A stretch of 64,000 bases of DNA from Rhodococcus sp. ARC_M5 (GTDB lineage: Bacteria; Actinomycetota; Actinomycetes; Mycobacteriales; Mycobacteriaceae), in the NCBI RefSeq assembly GCF_022810405.1, contig NZ_JALGQE010000004.1:1-64000 (forward strand). Direction: 5' to 3'. Numbering within the stretch: the first letter of the stretch is position 1; each line of letters starts with the position of its first letter. The position numbers and the translations under genes are program-made. Below, piece by piece: positions 1 through 11,490 of this stretch. A model generated the notes under the pieces. It was not told the DNA's origin. It saw nothing but the letters and a program-made list of their open reading frames with translations, and did not search any database.

Positions 1-73
1 TCCCATACGGCAACCGGCAGTACTCGAACACCATCTCCCGGATCTGCTCCCCTGTGAATTCAGCACTCAACAT
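1..73 (-). CDS. N-terminus of an unidentified protein, cut by the window edge
   Basis: Only the first 24 codons are inside the window. The ATG at 71-73 is preceded at good spacing by GGAGGG, so this is probably a real start. The peptide begins MLSAEFTGEQIREMVFEYC and continues RLPYG. The stretch EQIREMVFEY-x-RLPYG resembles, from memory, the start of helix-turn-helix OrfA-type transposase proteins of actinobacteria, but 24 residues cannot settle this. It lies 103 bp downstream of hspR on the same strand and has its own ribosome binding site. Confidence 0.45.
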   Translation of the reverse strand, partial: MLSAEFTGEQIREMVFEYCRLPYG

Positions 74-176
74 GCGGTAACCCTCCATAGCTTCTCGAAT
101 GACTCACCAGAAGCTTGGCAAAGAGGGGCACCTGACAAATGCGCGCGCGTTTGCGAGAAATCTGCGGGAGGCGAAC

Positions 177-593
177 CTAGCGCTGGTGCTTCGGCTTCCA
201 GACCACCAGGGCGTTGCGTTGGATCGGCACCAGGTCGCGGCGATAGCTGGCGTGCACGTTGGCCAACTCCTGAGCCAACTCGGACACTCTAGACTGCAGT
301 GCCTCGACCTGATTGGTGAGTTCGATGATGCGCTTGATGCCCGCGAGGTTGACGCCCTCGTCCTGCGAGAGTCGCTGCACCTCACGAAGCAGCGCGACGT
401 CACGCGGCGAGTAGCGTCGACCGCCACCCGTGGTGCGAAGCGGAGTGACCAATCCGAGTCGATCGTAGGTCCGCAATGTCTGGGCGTGCATGCCTGCCAA
501 CTGCGCCGCGACGGAGATCACGAAGACCTGCGCGTCGGGATCAGCTTGTCCGCCACGGGATTTCGCAGATCCGCCCTCGGGAGGGACCGACAT
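177..593 (-). CDS. hspR: HspR, MerR-family heat-shock repressor
   Basis: A 138-residue MerR-family protein that represses the dnaK operon by binding HAIR inverted repeats, probably with DnaK as co-repressor as known in Streptomyces and mycobacteria. The winged-helix part is visible: VISVAAQLAGMHAQTLRTYDR followed by GLVTP and GGGRRYSPRDV, then the recognition-type segment LLREVQRLSQDEGVNLAGIK. A coiled coil (NQVEALQSRVSELAQEL) should mediate dimerisation. I chose the ATG at 591-593 because it overlaps the dnaJ stop as TGATG, which suggests translational coupling. An in-frame upstream start at 608 would add five residues inside dnaJ. It is the last gene of the operon. Two candidate operators lie upstream of dnaK. 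Confidence 0.95.
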   Translation of the reverse strand: MSVPPEGGSAKSRGGQADPDAQVFVISVAAQLAGMHAQTLRTYDRLGLVTPLRTTGGGRRYSPRDVALLREVQRLSQDEGVNLAGIKRIIELTNQVEALQSRVSELAQELANVHASYRRDLVPIQRNALVVWKPKHQR

Positions 594-1768
594 CACACAC
601 CTGCCCACCCGGCCCGCGGGTCGAATCCGCTGGCCTTCTCGGCTTCCAGATAGTTCTTCAGAGCGTCGGTAGCAGCATCGTCCAGTTTCTGCGGGACGGC
701 AACTTTGACGGTCACCATCAGATCACCGGTACCGGATTTCTTCGGGATGCCGCGTCCGCGCACCCGCAGCACCCGGCCGTCGACGGTCCCCGGAGGAACC
801 TTCACGCCGACGCGCCCCTCGAGGGTGGGCACCGACAACGTGGTACCGAGCACCAGTTCGCCGTAACTCACCGGGACGGTGACCGTGAGGTCGTCGCCGG
901 TACGGCCGAACACCTTGTCGGGCTTGACCCGTACGGTCACGAACAGGTCGCCGGACGGTGCTCCGCGAAGCCCCGCCTCGCCTTGACCGGCGAGCCGAAC
1001 CTTCTGCCCGTCACTGATGCCTGCCGGGACGCGCACGGTGATGGTGCGGGTGCGGTTCTGCACTCCGGTGCCACGGCAGTCGACGCACGGGTCGTCGATG
1101 ATGGACCCGGTCCCGCGGCAGTCGTCGCACGGCTCACTGAAGCCGAATGCGCCTTGGTTTCTGTTGACGACGCCTTGGCCGTTGCATTTGGGGCACACCC
1201 GTGGGCTGGTGCCGGGCTTCGCGCCACTGCCGTGGCAGGTGGTACACGAGGACGGGCTCGTCAACTTCAGGGGGACCGTAACGCCCTGTGCCGCTTCACG
1301 AAACTGCAACGAGGTCTCGGTCTCGACGTCGCTGCCGCGTCGGGGCCGGTTGCTCTGGGTGCGCTGCTGCGCGCCACCGCGGTTGAACAAGCCACCGAAC
1401 AGGTCGCCGATTCCGCCGTCGCCGCCGCCTTGACCGAAGATGTCTCCGACGTCGAAGGTCTGGCCACCGCCGCCGAATCCGCCAGCGCCGGGCGAGAATC
1501 CACCGCTACCGCGACTACCGAAGCCGCCCGAGGCGAACAGTCGTCGCGCCTCGTCGTATTCCTTGCGCTTGGCCGGGTCGGCGAGAACGGCATGAGCCTC
1601 GCTGACCGCCTTGAACTTGTTCTCGGCCGAGGTGTTGCCGGGATTGGCGTCGGGATGGTTGTCCCGAGCCAACTTTCGGTACGCCTTCTTGATCTCTTCT
1701 GCACTCGCGCTGGAGGAAACGCCCAGCTCCTTGTAGAAGTCCTTCTCGATCCACTCCCGCTGGCTCAC
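593..1768 (-). CDS. dnaJ: DnaJ co-chaperone (DnaJ1 type)
   Basis: A 391-residue type I J-protein that stimulates the DnaK ATPase and hands over unfolded substrates. The N-terminal J domain carries the HPD tripeptide (in DNHPDANPG). A Gly/Phe-rich linker follows ([21 protein letters not shown]). Then come four zinc-binding repeats, [24 protein letters not shown] and CVDCRGTG, and the two beta-domain substrate-binding region. The start is GTG at 1766-1768 with a strong AGGAGGAAAC ribosome binding site. It is 31 bp downstream of grpE and overlaps hspR by one base. The gene order matches DnaJ1 of M. tuberculosis (Rv0352) rather than a stand-alone DnaJ2. Confidence 0.97.
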   Translation of the reverse strand: MSQREWIEKDFYKELGVSSSASAEEIKKAYRKLARDNHPDANPGNTSAENKFKAVSEAHAVLADPAKRKEYDEARRLFASGGFGSRGSGGFSPGAGGFGGGGQTFDVGDIFGQGGGDGGIGDLFGGLFNRGGAQQRTQSNRPRRGSDVETETSLQFREAAQGVTVPLKLTSPSSCTTCHGSGAKPGTSPRVCPKCNGQGVVNRNQGAFGFSEPCDDCRGTGSIIDDPCVDCRGTGVQNRTRTITVRVPAGISDGQKVRLAGQGEAGLRGAPSGDLFVTVRVKPDKVFGRTGDDLTVTVPVSYGELVLGTTLSVPTLEGRVGVKVPPGTVDGRVLRVRGRGIPKKSGTGDLMVTVKVAVPQKLDDAATDALKNYLEAEKASGFDPRAGWAGV

Positions 1769-1799
1769 CGGGCGTTTCCTCCTCTCGCGCTATTTCTGT

Positions 1800-2428
1800 T
1801 TACTGCTCGTCGGACGCGGGTGCATCCGATTCTTCTGTTGCACTGTCCACGACGCCTACCATCGCGGTCCGCAGGACGCGATCGCCGAGCTTGTAGCCCT
1901 TGCGCATCAGCGTTCCGACGACCGGACTGCTGCCGTCGCCCTCGTGGGAGACGGCCTCGTGGACGGCCGGGTCGAAGGCGTCGCCCTCGGCTCCGAACGT
2001 GGTCAGTCCGATGTTCGAGAACACCCCTGACAACTTGTCCGCCACTGCCTTGAGCGGCCCGGTTTCGAGATCGCCGTGCTGGCGGGCTCGCTCGAGGTCG
2101 TCGAGAACCGGAAGAAGCTGCGAGACGACGGACGCCTTCGCGTTCTCCGCTCCGGTCTGCTTCTCACGGTCGGTACGACGCCGGTAGTTGGCGTACTCCG
2201 CCGACACGCGCTGCAGATCTGCGGTGAGCTCGGCGACCTGCTTGTCACGCGGGTCCTCGACCACCTCTGCTTCGATTCCCTCTTCGTCCACCGAGCCGGG
2301 CTGGGGCGCAGTACCGGCACCCACGAGGGTCTCCGGCACTGCGTCACCTTCCCGTACTTCACCGGTCTCGGGATCGATCTTCCGCTTGTCCACGAAAGTG
2401 ACCGGTTCTTGCTCGGTGTTACCCGACG

Positions 2429-2432
<4 letters not shown>
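1800..2432 (-). CDS. grpE: GrpE nucleotide exchange factor
   Basis: A 210-residue GrpE that releases ADP from DnaK. It has an acidic, disordered N-terminal region of about 60 residues, a long helix ([24 protein letters not shown] in part) that forms the dimeric coiled coil, and the beta domain with the family signature ([20 protein letters not shown], then [11 protein letters not shown]). The start is GTG at 2430-2432, overlapping the dnaK stop as GTGA, so translation is probably coupled. A Ser/Glu-rich tail ([14 protein letters not shown]) ends the protein. Confidence 0.97.
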
Positions 2433-4273
<1,841 letters not shown>

Positions 4274-4310
4274 AATGTTTCCTCCTGTTATTGCTGGGGT
4301 TCAGTCCCTG

Positions 4311-4331
4311 GGTGAGCGAACTCCGCTCAAG
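4311..4331. promoter_or_regulatory. Degenerate HAIR site (HspR operator 2)
   Basis: The plus strand reads GGTGAGC-N7-GCTCAAG, the 7-7-7 layout of the HspR-associated inverted repeat (consensus CTTGAGT-N7-ACTCAAG) with one imperfect arm. It lies between the putative -10 box and the dnaK start, about 38 bp from the ATG. Confidence 0.6.
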
Positions 4332-4358
4332 TTTGCACAACGCGTCTTGTTGCGTCAA
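4330..4358 (-). promoter_or_regulatory. dnaK promoter
   Basis: On the minus strand TTGACG (4353-4358) and CAAACT (4330-4335) are separated by 17 bp, a plausible housekeeping-sigma promoter. It is flanked by the perfect HAIR upstream and overlaps the degenerate one by two bases downstream, so HspR bound at both could block it. Confidence 0.6.
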
Positions 4359-4365
4359 CTTCCAA

Positions 4366-4386
4366 CTTGAGCCTCATCCACTCAAG
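4366..4386. promoter_or_regulatory. HAIR site (HspR operator 1)
   Basis: CTTGAGC-N7-ACTCAAG matches the HspR-associated inverted repeat with one substitution. It lies just upstream of the -35 of the dnaK promoter, and hspR is the last gene of the same operon. Confidence 0.85.
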
Positions 4387-4432
4387 GCTGCTGACCTGCA
4401 CAACGGAGGGTGTGGCGAATTTGTTCCCGAGG

Positions 4433-4504
4433 GAGCGGCTGCGCCGCACGTGCATGGAAATTCGGTGCCTGCTACGAACTTCTACTCACATGGGGCGAAG
4501 CCCC
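4433..4504. repeat. Dispersed hairpin repeat, copy A
   Basis: This stretch of about 72 bp matches, base for base over most of its length, the reverse complement of 37256-37329 and the core of 57253-57300. The shared core is GTGCA, a GAA-TTCG block, CTACGAA, then TTC and CTCAC. The two halves are imperfectly complementary, so a hairpin can form. It lies 72 bp beyond the 3' end of the secreted-protein gene at 4577-5077. A separate perfect hairpin follows it (CGCCGCGACGATC... at about 4518-4547). Confidence 0.75.
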
Positions 4505-4576
4505 TCCACAGCAGTACGCCGCGACGATCAGCAGGGATCGTCGCGGCGCAGCGGGGAGAAAGCGTGGAGAGAGGAA

Positions 4577-5077
4577 CTACTCGGCAGGCTCCTCGACGGG
4601 TGCCGGGATGCAGCTGTAGCTGAGCAGGCCGGCGGTGATGTTGTTCATGAAATCGGCGTCGAGTGCGCTGGCGAAGGCTGCGGCACCAGCCGGCCGAGCG
4701 ACCCATTCACGGTCTACGGAGGGCACGGTGTACGTCGCTGCCTCGCCTGCCTTGATGGTCGTCTCGGTGTTCTGACCCTGGACGCCCGGCAGCGCGCCGT
4801 AGTTGACGTTGACGTTCGACGCGTCGTCCGCGCCGATGTTGTCGACCTTGACCTGCAATGCCACGACGCCGCCCTCGGGCGCGTCCTCGACATCTGTGTC
4901 GCAGACGGTGGCCATGGTGACCACCAGGTCGGGGCTTTCGAGGACCGCGGAGCCGAGTGGCATCGCGGGCTCGGCCTCGGGCTCGGCGGAGGCGATGGGT
5001 GCGATGGCAACCGCACCGATGGCGGCGGCCAGAGCGGCCGTCGAGGCCAGGATCGATGTGCGGGCAAGACGTCGCAT
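4577..5077 (-). CDS. Small secreted protein, unknown function
   Basis: A 166-residue protein with a clear Sec signal peptide: MRRLARTS, a hydrophobic core rich in Ala and Ile, and a likely cleavage site at ASA near residue 31. The mature part is acidic and has two cysteines (TVCDTD and YSCIP) that could form one disulfide. A central stretch (VVALQVKVDNIGADDASNVN) looks like a beta-sandwich of the CARDB/DUF11 type, but I cannot assign a family. The start was set at ATG 5075-5077, six bases after AGGAG. A TTG two codons upstream is less likely. It is divergent from the GH13 gene. Confidence 0.75.
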   Translation of the reverse strand: MRRLARTSILASTAALAAAIGAVAIAPIASAEPEAEPAMPLGSAVLESPDLVVTMATVCDTDVEDAPEGGVVALQVKVDNIGADDASNVNVNYGALPGVQGQNTETTIKAGEAATYTVPSVDREWVARPAGAAAFASALDADFMNNITAGLLSYSCIPAPVEEPAE

Positions 5078-5341
5078 GAACAACTCCTGTAGCTGAGGGG
5101 GATGTGACCCATGAGTCTGATGTGACTGAAGGGGCAGTTGGTACCTGACTCACTATGGCCTATCCGAATCAGACATTCCACACCAGGCGGTCTCGATTCG
5201 ATGACGTTCGCATATCGAAGGAAAACGGCGCCGGCGAATCACATACGTGTAGTTCGGCGTAGGTTTCACCGGTCGGCGAGTGAGGTTTCACCGCTCGACG
5301 ATCAGGGGAACCACAACCCTGCGGATCGGCCGCGCCCTACG

Positions 5342-5347
5342 TAGGGT
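5342..5347 (+). promoter_or_regulatory. Putative -10 box for the GH13 gene
   Basis: TAGGGT lies 27 bp before the ATG at 5375. The same hexamer occurs before other genes in this window. No convincing -35 is visible. The rest of the 297 bp between the two divergent genes shows no other clear signal. Confidence 0.4.
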
Positions 5348-5374
5348 TGAGAAAAAGCGAGGCTACGGAGGCAC

Positions 5375-7555
5375 ATGGATCCCGAAGTGCAGCACGAACC
5401 GAGCGAGATCACCTACGACGAGAAGTTCTACCCGGCTCGGCCGAAACCACTTCGACCTTCGGTGCGTCGCGCCAACCGCAGCAACAGCCCCACGCCCGAC
5501 AGCGAGCCGGTTGCGTCCAATCCCGACTACGTGGATTGGCTCACCGAACAGTCGATGCTGCGGGACGCCAAGCTCATTGCCGAGCAACTCTCGGGCAAGG
5601 GCAGCATGTGGCAGAACCCGTACGCGGACCCCGACCCTCGCGCCGCCGTGGAGCGAGCTCCGGTGTGGTTCACCGCGTACCCCATCTCGGTGATCAACGC
5701 CCCACAGACGAGCTTCCTGAGCACTCTGGGCGACGAGAAACTGTGGCAGGCATTCTCCGAAATCGGTGTCACCGCAGTGCATACCGGCCCGGTGAAGGTC
5801 GCAGGCGGCATCCACGGCTGGCGACCGACCCCCTCGGTCGACGGGCACTTCGACCGCATCGGCATGCAGATCGACCCCGCGTTCGGATCCGAAGAGGAGT
5901 TCCGACGCCTCTGCGTGGTGGCGTCGGCGTACGACGGGATCGTCATCGACGACATCGTGCCCGGCCACACCGGCAAGGGTGCAGACTTCCGCCTCGCCGA
6001 GATGGCCGTCGCCGACTACCCCGGCATCTACCACATGGTCGAGATCGAACCGCAGGACTGGCACCTACTGCCACGAGTGCGCGCCGGTGCCGATTCGCAG
6101 AACATCGACGCCGAGGCCGAGGCCAATCTCGCCCGCGCCGGCTACATCATCGGCCAGTTGCAACGAGTGATCTTCTACGAGCTCGGCGTGAAGGAAACCA
6201 ACTGGAGCGCAACACCTCCCGTCGTCGGCGTCGACGGCGTCGAACGTCGCTGGGTGTACCTGCACTACTTCAAGGCCGGTCAGCCGTCGATCAACTGGCT
6301 CGATCCCTCTTTCGCCGGCATGCGATTGGTGATCGGCGACGCGTGCCACTCCATCGCCGATCTGGGTGCAGGCGCTCTGCGATTGGACGCCAACGGATTT
6401 CTCGGTGTCGAACGTCGAGCCGAAGGACCGGGCTGGTCCGAGGGCCACCCCTTGTCCGAGGCCGCGAACCACCTGATCGCCAGCGTGGTACGCAAGATGG
6501 GTGGGTTCACCTTCCAGGAATTGAACCTGACGATCGACGACATCAAGGCCATGGGTGAAAACGGTGCCGACCTGTCGTACGACTTCATCAACCGTCCGGC
6601 CTATCAGCACGCGCTCGTCATGGGAAACACCGAGTTCCTCAGGCTCACCATGACTCTGGCGCGTGATCATGGTGTCGACACGGCCTCCCTCGTGCACGCA
6701 CTGCAGAATCACGACGAGATGACGTTCGAGCTCATCCACTTCGCCACCCTGCACGCCGACGACGAGTTCACCTACGGCGGCGAGGCAGTCAAGGGCAGTG
6801 ATCTGGGCGATCGCATCCGCGGCGAACTGACCGATCGACTCACCGGACGCTGGGCACCGTACAACCGAACGTTCACCACCAACGGAATCGCCTGCACCAC
6901 AGCAAGTGTGATCACTGCATCCCTCGGTATTCGCGATCTCGATCGAATGGACGAGCGCGACATCGAGACGGTCAAGCGAGCCCACTTGCTGCTCGCGATG
7001 TACAACGCGTTGCAGCCCGGCGTGTTCGCGCTGTCCGGCTGGGATCTGCTGGGCATCCTGCCCATCGACGCCGACGAGGTCGAGGATCTCATCCGCGAAG
7101 GTGACACTCGGTGGCTCAACCGCGGCGCACACGATCTGATGGGGTACTTCCCCGAGGCCGTCCGCTCGGAGTCCGGCATCCCCCGCGGGCGCAGCCTCTA
7201 CGGCTCGCTCCCCGAGCAATTGGCGGATCCGCAGTCGTTCGCTCGCCAGTTGGCGCGAATCATCGAGCTGCGCAACAAGTTCGGTATCGCCACCGCACAG
7301 CAGATCGACATTCCGACGGTCTCGCACAAGGGACTGTTGGTGATGGTGCACGAACTCAGCCAGGGAACCATTCAGGCGACGGTGCTGAACTTCTCGTCCG
7401 AGGAGATCAGCGCGACCATTCAGTCCAAGCACCTGGTGCCCGGCACGTGCGCCATCGACGTGTTCGACGACAACGAGATCGCCACCGTGGACGAACTGAA
7501 CAGCTTCCCGATGACCCTGCAGCCGTACGAGGGTGTGGCGGTGGTGCTGCGCTGA
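5375..7555 (+). CDS. GH13-family glucosyl enzyme, trehalose-synthase/alpha-amylase-like
   Basis: A 726-residue cytosolic protein with the GH13 catalytic machinery: nucleophile D338 in LRLDANGF, acid/base E382 in FTFQELNL, and transition-state stabiliser D447 in NHDEMT. Region I is altered ([11 protein letters not shown] instead of the common D-x-x-x-N-H). The C-terminal 70 residues form the usual beta domain. Such enzymes act on alpha-glucans, maltose or trehalose. The substrate cannot be fixed from sequence. The ATG has GGAGG three bases upstream, which is close. The gene lies beside iniC, and the IniR homologue of M. tuberculosis is reported to respond to trehalose, so a role in trehalose supply is possible but inferred. 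Confidence 0.75.
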   Translation: MDPEVQHEPSEITYDEKFYPARPKPLRPSVRRANRSNSPTPDSEPVASNPDYVDWLTEQSMLRDAKLIAEQLSGKGSMWQNPYADPDPRAAVERAPVWFTAYPISVINAPQTSFLSTLGDEKLWQAFSEIGVTAVHTGPVKVAGGIHGWRPTPSVDGHFDRIGMQIDPAFGSEEEFRRLCVVASAYDGIVIDDIVPGHTGKGADFRLAEMAVADYPGIYHMVEIEPQDWHLLPRVRAGADSQNIDAEAEANLARAGYIIGQLQRVIFYELGVKETNWSATPPVVGVDGVERRWVYLHYFKAGQPSINWLDPSFAGMRLVIGDACHSIADLGAGALRLDANGFLGVERRAEGPGWSEGHPLSEAANHLIASVVRKMGGFTFQELNLTIDDIKAMGENGADLSYDFINRPAYQHALVMGNTEFLRLTMTLARDHGVDTASLVHALQNHDEMTFELIHFATLHADDEFTYGGEAVKGSDLGDRIRGELTDRLTGRWAPYNRTFTTNGIACTTASVITASLGIRDLDRMDERDIETVKRAHLLLAMYNALQPGVFALSGWDLLGILPIDADEVEDLIREGDTRWLNRGAHDLMGYFPEAVRSESGIPRGRSLYGSLPEQLADPQSFARQLARIIELRNKFGIATAQQIDIPTVSHKGLLVMVHELSQGTIQATVLNFSSEEISATIQSKHLVPGTCAIDVFDDNEIATVDELNSFPMTLQPYEGVAVVLR

Positions 7556-7581
7556 CACCGCAGTCGACCATCACCGCCCGA

Positions 7582-7587
7582 TAGACT
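7582..7587 (+). promoter_or_regulatory. -10 box of a probable leaderless transcript
   Basis: TAGACT lies eight bases before GTG 7596 and no ribosome binding site is present. This is the layout of actinobacterial leaderless mRNAs. Confidence 0.5.
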
Positions 7588-7595
7588 CCTGCATC

Positions 7596-8156
7596 GTGGC
7601 CGAAGAACAGAACGACCCGACATCGCGGAGGCCCGTCCCGCCGCGTCCGCAACCCCCGCGGCCGGATGTTTCCGTCGAGCCTCTTCGGCCACGTCAGGAG
7701 CCAACCCGCTCGGTCCGGCCGAAGGTCGCGAGCGCTCTGTGGGTTCTGACGGCGGTGTTGGTGCTCGCATTGGCCGGCATCGTCGCTCTGAATTGGGAGT
7801 CCGTGCTTTCCGGTGTCGAAACCGCAGTGTCACAGCAGGATTCGACGGCCAGTGCCGCCGATGTCCGCAACACCGCCTCGGCCACATTACTGTCCAGCGG
7901 GGCCGCAGCGGCGGTCCTCGTGTTGCTCGGCTTCGTCGCACTGAATCTGTTGCGCAATGCAGCGATGTCGTCGAAGGTTCTGATGGGCGCGGTCGGAATC
8001 CTCACCATCGGAGCGGCAGTGACGTTCTCGACCTTCGTGTCCGACGCCTCCGCACTGCTCGGCGGCGTCCTTCAGTGGGGACCCTTCGTCGTGGCGGGCA
8101 CCGCGGCCGCCGCGACGATCGTCGCTCTCCTGCCCCGGGCATCCTCAGGCCAGTGA
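7596..8156 (+). CDS. Small multi-pass membrane protein, unknown function
   Basis: A 186-residue protein with a proline-rich cytosolic N-terminus (TSRRPVPPRPQPPRPDV) and four predicted hydrophobic segments, around VASALWVLTAVLVLALAGIV, AAAAVLVLLGFVALNLL, VLMGAVGILTIGAAVTFSTF and GPFVVAGTAAAATIVALL. I do not recognise a family. The GTG at 7596 was chosen because a -10 box precedes it directly. An upstream in-frame start at 7533 would lie inside the GH13 gene. The 3' end overlaps iniC convergently by 12 bp. Confidence 0.7.
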   Translation: MAEEQNDPTSRRPVPPRPQPPRPDVSVEPLRPRQEPTRSVRPKVASALWVLTAVLVLALAGIVALNWESVLSGVETAVSQQDSTASAADVRNTASATLLSSGAAAAVLVLLGFVALNLLRNAAMSSKVLMGAVGILTIGAAVTFSTFVSDASALLGGVLQWGPFVVAGTAAAATIVALLPRASSGQ

Positions 8157-9605
8157 GGCGAGTATCCCTTCGGCGCTGCGGGCAGCCAGGGCGCACGAGG
8201 TCGAGGTGAACCGATCCAGCAGTGGATGCTCGGACAGTGCTCGCCACTTGCGCACGGCTGCCAGGGCGGTATCGCGCTGCTGCACGCGCCCGGCGTCGGG
8301 CGGCAGATCGAGGCGCTCGGTGGCGGCGATGCCGAAACCGCCGATGATGCGCTGCAGCTCGAGCAGTCCGCCGTCGGGGAGTTTCGGTGTGGTGGAACGC
8401 AATCGGCCCAACAAACGTAGTTCCGCGAATCCGTGCACGTCGGCCAGCATCCGCCCGGCCTCGGTGCGCAGGGCGTGCGATTCCGGTCTGAACTCCAGGA
8501 TTCGTTGCAGCGCAACCAGTGCCGAATGCAACTTCAGCTGATCGGCACGTTGACCGAACTGCACGTCGATCACCGAGCGAAGTTCGCTCAAGCCGCTGCG
8601 CTCGACCAGATCGGCAGCCAGCGTGGGCGAATCGCGCACACCCAGCCGAATCAACGTCACTGCCATCCGAATACCGAACAACCCGAAACGGTCGACGATG
8701 CTGGCCCGCAGCGATGCATCGACCGGTAGCGTGCTCTCCGCTCGCACGAAGCGGTCGGCCGAGAGCATCGCCAACTGCAGGTCCTCGGTAGGCACGGTAG
8801 CCAGCGTCTCGAACGCCGCGAACTCGTTCTGCCGCAACGTTTCCGCACCGAGTGCCAGCAGCCCCGCAACCGGAACCACCGCCTGGCACAGGCCGGTGGC
8901 CTCGAGCTCGGACGCGAAGCGCGCAGCGACTTCCTTGGCCGACATCATCGCGTCCATCCGGCCCGAGCCCACCTCGTCGGCCCGCGAGACGACGCCGATC
9001 ACCCCGAGTGGGCCCGAGTCACCGCCCACATGCGCGCCGATCTGCCCGAGAAACGACACGTCCGTCGCATTGAGGGTGCGCAGCAGATAGACGACGGCGT
9101 CGGCACCCGAGGACGAGTTCTCGGGGGTGAGCATCGCCAACGTGCGCGCAGAGACGTCTCGCGACAGTGAGGAGGTACCGGGGGTGTCGATGATCGTCGT
9201 CTGCGCCAACGCGCTCGCCGGCCATTCGACATCGAGTCGGTCGACCTGCGCGGCCGTCAGGGACCCGAGGTCGAACGTCAATCGGCCTTCCCGTCGCTGG
9301 ACCAGGACGTTCGCGGCTCGATCGCCGTCGTACCAGGCCGTGACCGCAGGAGTGACGCCGTTGCGGTACCACGTGACGACCTTGGTGCACTCGGTCGCGT
9401 CGGTAGGGGCGATATCCTGCCCCACAAGAGAATTGAGCAGTGTGGACTTGCCGGCCTTCAGTGATCCCGCGAGAGCCACCCGCAGCGGCTCGTCCAGGCG
9501 ATACAGGCATTCGTCCAGCATCCACGACGCCTCGGCGTCACCGGAGTACGTCGAGCGTGCCGCCGAGACCAGTTCTCGTGCCCGGGCGAGAGCCGCCACG
9601 CTCAT
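8145..9605 (-). CDS. iniC: IniC-like dynamin-family GTPase
   Basis: A 486-residue dynamin-like GTPase. The P-loop is GSLKAGKSTLLNSL (about residues 47-60), the switch region contains DATECT, G3 is IIDTPGTSS, and the G4 position reads VVSRADEVG. The helical part that follows should associate with membranes. In M. tuberculosis IniC partners IniA in the isoniazid-inducible iniBAC operon, which protects the envelope under cell-wall stress. The start ATG overlaps the iniA stop as ATGA, so the two are coupled. It is the last gene of the operon. Its length is close to the mycobacterial protein (about 490 residues). Confidence 0.88.
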   Translation of the reverse strand: MSVAALARARELVSAARSTYSGDAEASWMLDECLYRLDEPLRVALAGSLKAGKSTLLNSLVGQDIAPTDATECTKVVTWYRNGVTPAVTAWYDGDRAANVLVQRREGRLTFDLGSLTAAQVDRLDVEWPASALAQTTIIDTPGTSSLSRDVSARTLAMLTPENSSSGADAVVYLLRTLNATDVSFLGQIGAHVGGDSGPLGVIGVVSRADEVGSGRMDAMMSAKEVAARFASELEATGLCQAVVPVAGLLALGAETLRQNEFAAFETLATVPTEDLQLAMLSADRFVRAESTLPVDASLRASIVDRFGLFGIRMAVTLIRLGVRDSPTLAADLVERSGLSELRSVIDVQFGQRADQLKLHSALVALQRILEFRPESHALRTEAGRMLADVHGFAELRLLGRLRSTTPKLPDGGLLELQRIIGGFGIAATERLDLPPDAGRVQQRDTALAAVRKWRALSEHPLLDRFTSTSCALAARSAEGILASLA

Positions 9606-11410
9606 ACCGCGATGTCCTTGACGAGAGCTGCTGCCCGAGAATTCAATTCGGCCACCACGCGCATCTCGTTCTCGAGCGCAGCGATGCGAACGGTACGGTC
9701 GGTGTTGTCTGCCGCGGCCGCCTCCTGCGCCGAGCGCAATGACTCGTTGAGCGAACGCAGCGTCTGCTCGGCGATCGAGGTGAAGTGATCACGCAGCACG
9801 CGCTGGATCTGCCGCAGCCGGTCCTTGGACTCCTTGCCCACCTGAAAACTGACGTCGTCGGTGAAACGGCGGATCGCCATCTTCGCCTCGGATCGACGCG
9901 CCTTGATCCGGTTTTCCTTGTCCTCCTTGTACGCCTTGGTACCGAGCAACACTCCCGCGCCGATGGAGATCGGGTTGAGCAGGCTCAACCCGACGAACGT
10001 GGTGATCAGACCGAACATCAGTACACCGCCGTAGGACCCGCGCATTCCCACGAGAACCTTCTGGGTGATCCCGACGCGACCCGATTCCAGATCGGCCAAC
10101 GACGACACGGGGTCGAGGACGTTCTCCAGCTCGCCGAGATCGAGATCGGGCAGCGCTGCCGCTCCGGAGGAGGCGAAGTGCTCGGCCACCAATTCCGAAA
10201 GCCACAGTGCCCGTTCGTGAGCCCACACGAAATTGTCGCCCACCGACGCGGCGATCTGCTCCTCGAGCCATTCGCCGAGTTGCGGCCAATCCTTGCCGGG
10301 GTCGCCTTCGTCGACGGTTTCTTCCGCTTCGCGGGTGACGCGACGCAACCGGTCTCGCAAATCGTGATCGATGTCCGACGCGAGATCGGCGATACCGTCA
10401 CCGAGCGTCTGCTGCCACTGCGACGAACGCTTGTGCAGATCCTCGGCAGCGGACTTGGCACGCTGCAGCCCGGCCACTGCTGCCGCCGCACGCTCCGGAT
10501 CCTTCAGTGCCGCAAGCTCACTGCCCAACGACAGTGTCAGATGTTCGGTGACCGATCGGACATCGAGCGAGACCGACGAGCGCGCCAGGACATCCGCCCG
10601 CGCCACGACGTCGTCGCGCAGGAACGCGTAGAGCTGCTGGAAACCGGACTCGGCATTGAGCTCCTCGTCGTTCAAACGCAGTGCGTGCGAACGCAACAGG
10701 GACGACACCGGCAACATCTGCACGTCGATGCCCGCGCGATCGAGGTGACCACGGTTGGCCTCCACGATCTGCCGCCAGTGCGGATACAGATCGATCTTGG
10801 TGATCAGTACGGCCACGGCCGGGCACAATCCCTGCACCTGTCGAAGAAACGACAGCTCCGGCTCGGTGAATTCGCGCGAGGCGTCGGACACCACGAGCAC
10901 GGCGTCCGCCGACGGAATCAGCCCCAGAGTGCCTGCCGCGTGTGGATTCGAGTGGCCGCCGACCCCGGGGGTATCGACCAACACCAGACCGTCCGCGAGC
11001 AGCGGACTCGCTACCCCGATGTCCAGGCGCAGCACTTCTCGGCCCTGGGCGCGTGGGCTCGCCGGGGTGATCGTCGTGATCTCCTCGGGCGGAACGTCCA
11101 CTCGGATGGGCTCGTTGCCCGGATCCGCGAGTACGAGCTGCGCGGAGAGACTCTCGGAGTTGGACACCACTGTCGGAATTGCGGTGGTCTCGTCGTCGCC
11201 GACCGAGCACACCGTCAGATTGAGCAGTGAATTGACGAACTGGCTCTTGCCCTGCTTGAGCGGTCCGACCACGATGATGCGTCGACGTGGATCCAGGACT
11301 CGCGACCGCGCGGCCTCGGCTCGATCCACCAGGTCGGATCTTCCCGCTGTTGTCGCCGCCGCCGCAGTACGGCTCAGCAGCTCGGCCAGCTCCGTAGATT
11401 GCCCGTCCAT
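9602..11410 (-). CDS. iniA: IniA-like dynamin-family GTPase
   Basis: A 602-residue bacterial dynamin-like protein. The G1 motif is VVGPLKQGKSQFVNSLL, G2 lies in DDETTAIPT, G3 is VDTPGVGG and G4 is TKIDLY. Near residue 470 a hydrophobic hairpin (GGVLMFGLITTFVGLSLL then PISIGAGVLLGTKAY) matches the membrane-inserting paddle of IniA. Helical stalk segments rich in charged residues surround it. M. tuberculosis IniA is about 640 residues and mediates membrane fission. I chose ATG 11408-11410. A GTG at 11461 would add 17 residues, and neither has a strong ribosome binding site. A strong hairpin separates this gene from iniB. Confidence 0.9.
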   Translation of the reverse strand: MDGQSTELAELLSRTAAAATTAGRSDLVDRAEAARSRVLDPRRRIIVVGPLKQGKSQFVNSLLNLTVCSVGDDETTAIPTVVSNSESLSAQLVLADPGNEPIRVDVPPEEITTITPASPRAQGREVLRLDIGVASPLLADGLVLVDTPGVGGHSNPHAAGTLGLIPSADAVLVVSDASREFTEPELSFLRQVQGLCPAVAVLITKIDLYPHWRQIVEANRGHLDRAGIDVQMLPVSSLLRSHALRLNDEELNAESGFQQLYAFLRDDVVARADVLARSSVSLDVRSVTEHLTLSLGSELAALKDPERAAAAVAGLQRAKSAAEDLHKRSSQWQQTLGDGIADLASDIDHDLRDRLRRVTREAEETVDEGDPGKDWPQLGEWLEEQIAASVGDNFVWAHERALWLSELVAEHFASSGAAALPDLDLGELENVLDPVSSLADLESGRVGITQKVLVGMRGSYGGVLMFGLITTFVGLSLLNPISIGAGVLLGTKAYKEDKENRIKARRSEAKMAIRRFTDDVSFQVGKESKDRLRQIQRVLRDHFTSIAEQTLRSLNESLRSAQEAAAADNTDRTVRIAALENEMRVVAELNSRAAALVKDIAV

Positions 11411-11490
11411 ACGCTTGTGTTCACAACCATTCTCGTCGACTTCCGCAGTACCAGGCTCCACTCTCGCGCCCAGGAACGAACTCTAGCGAC

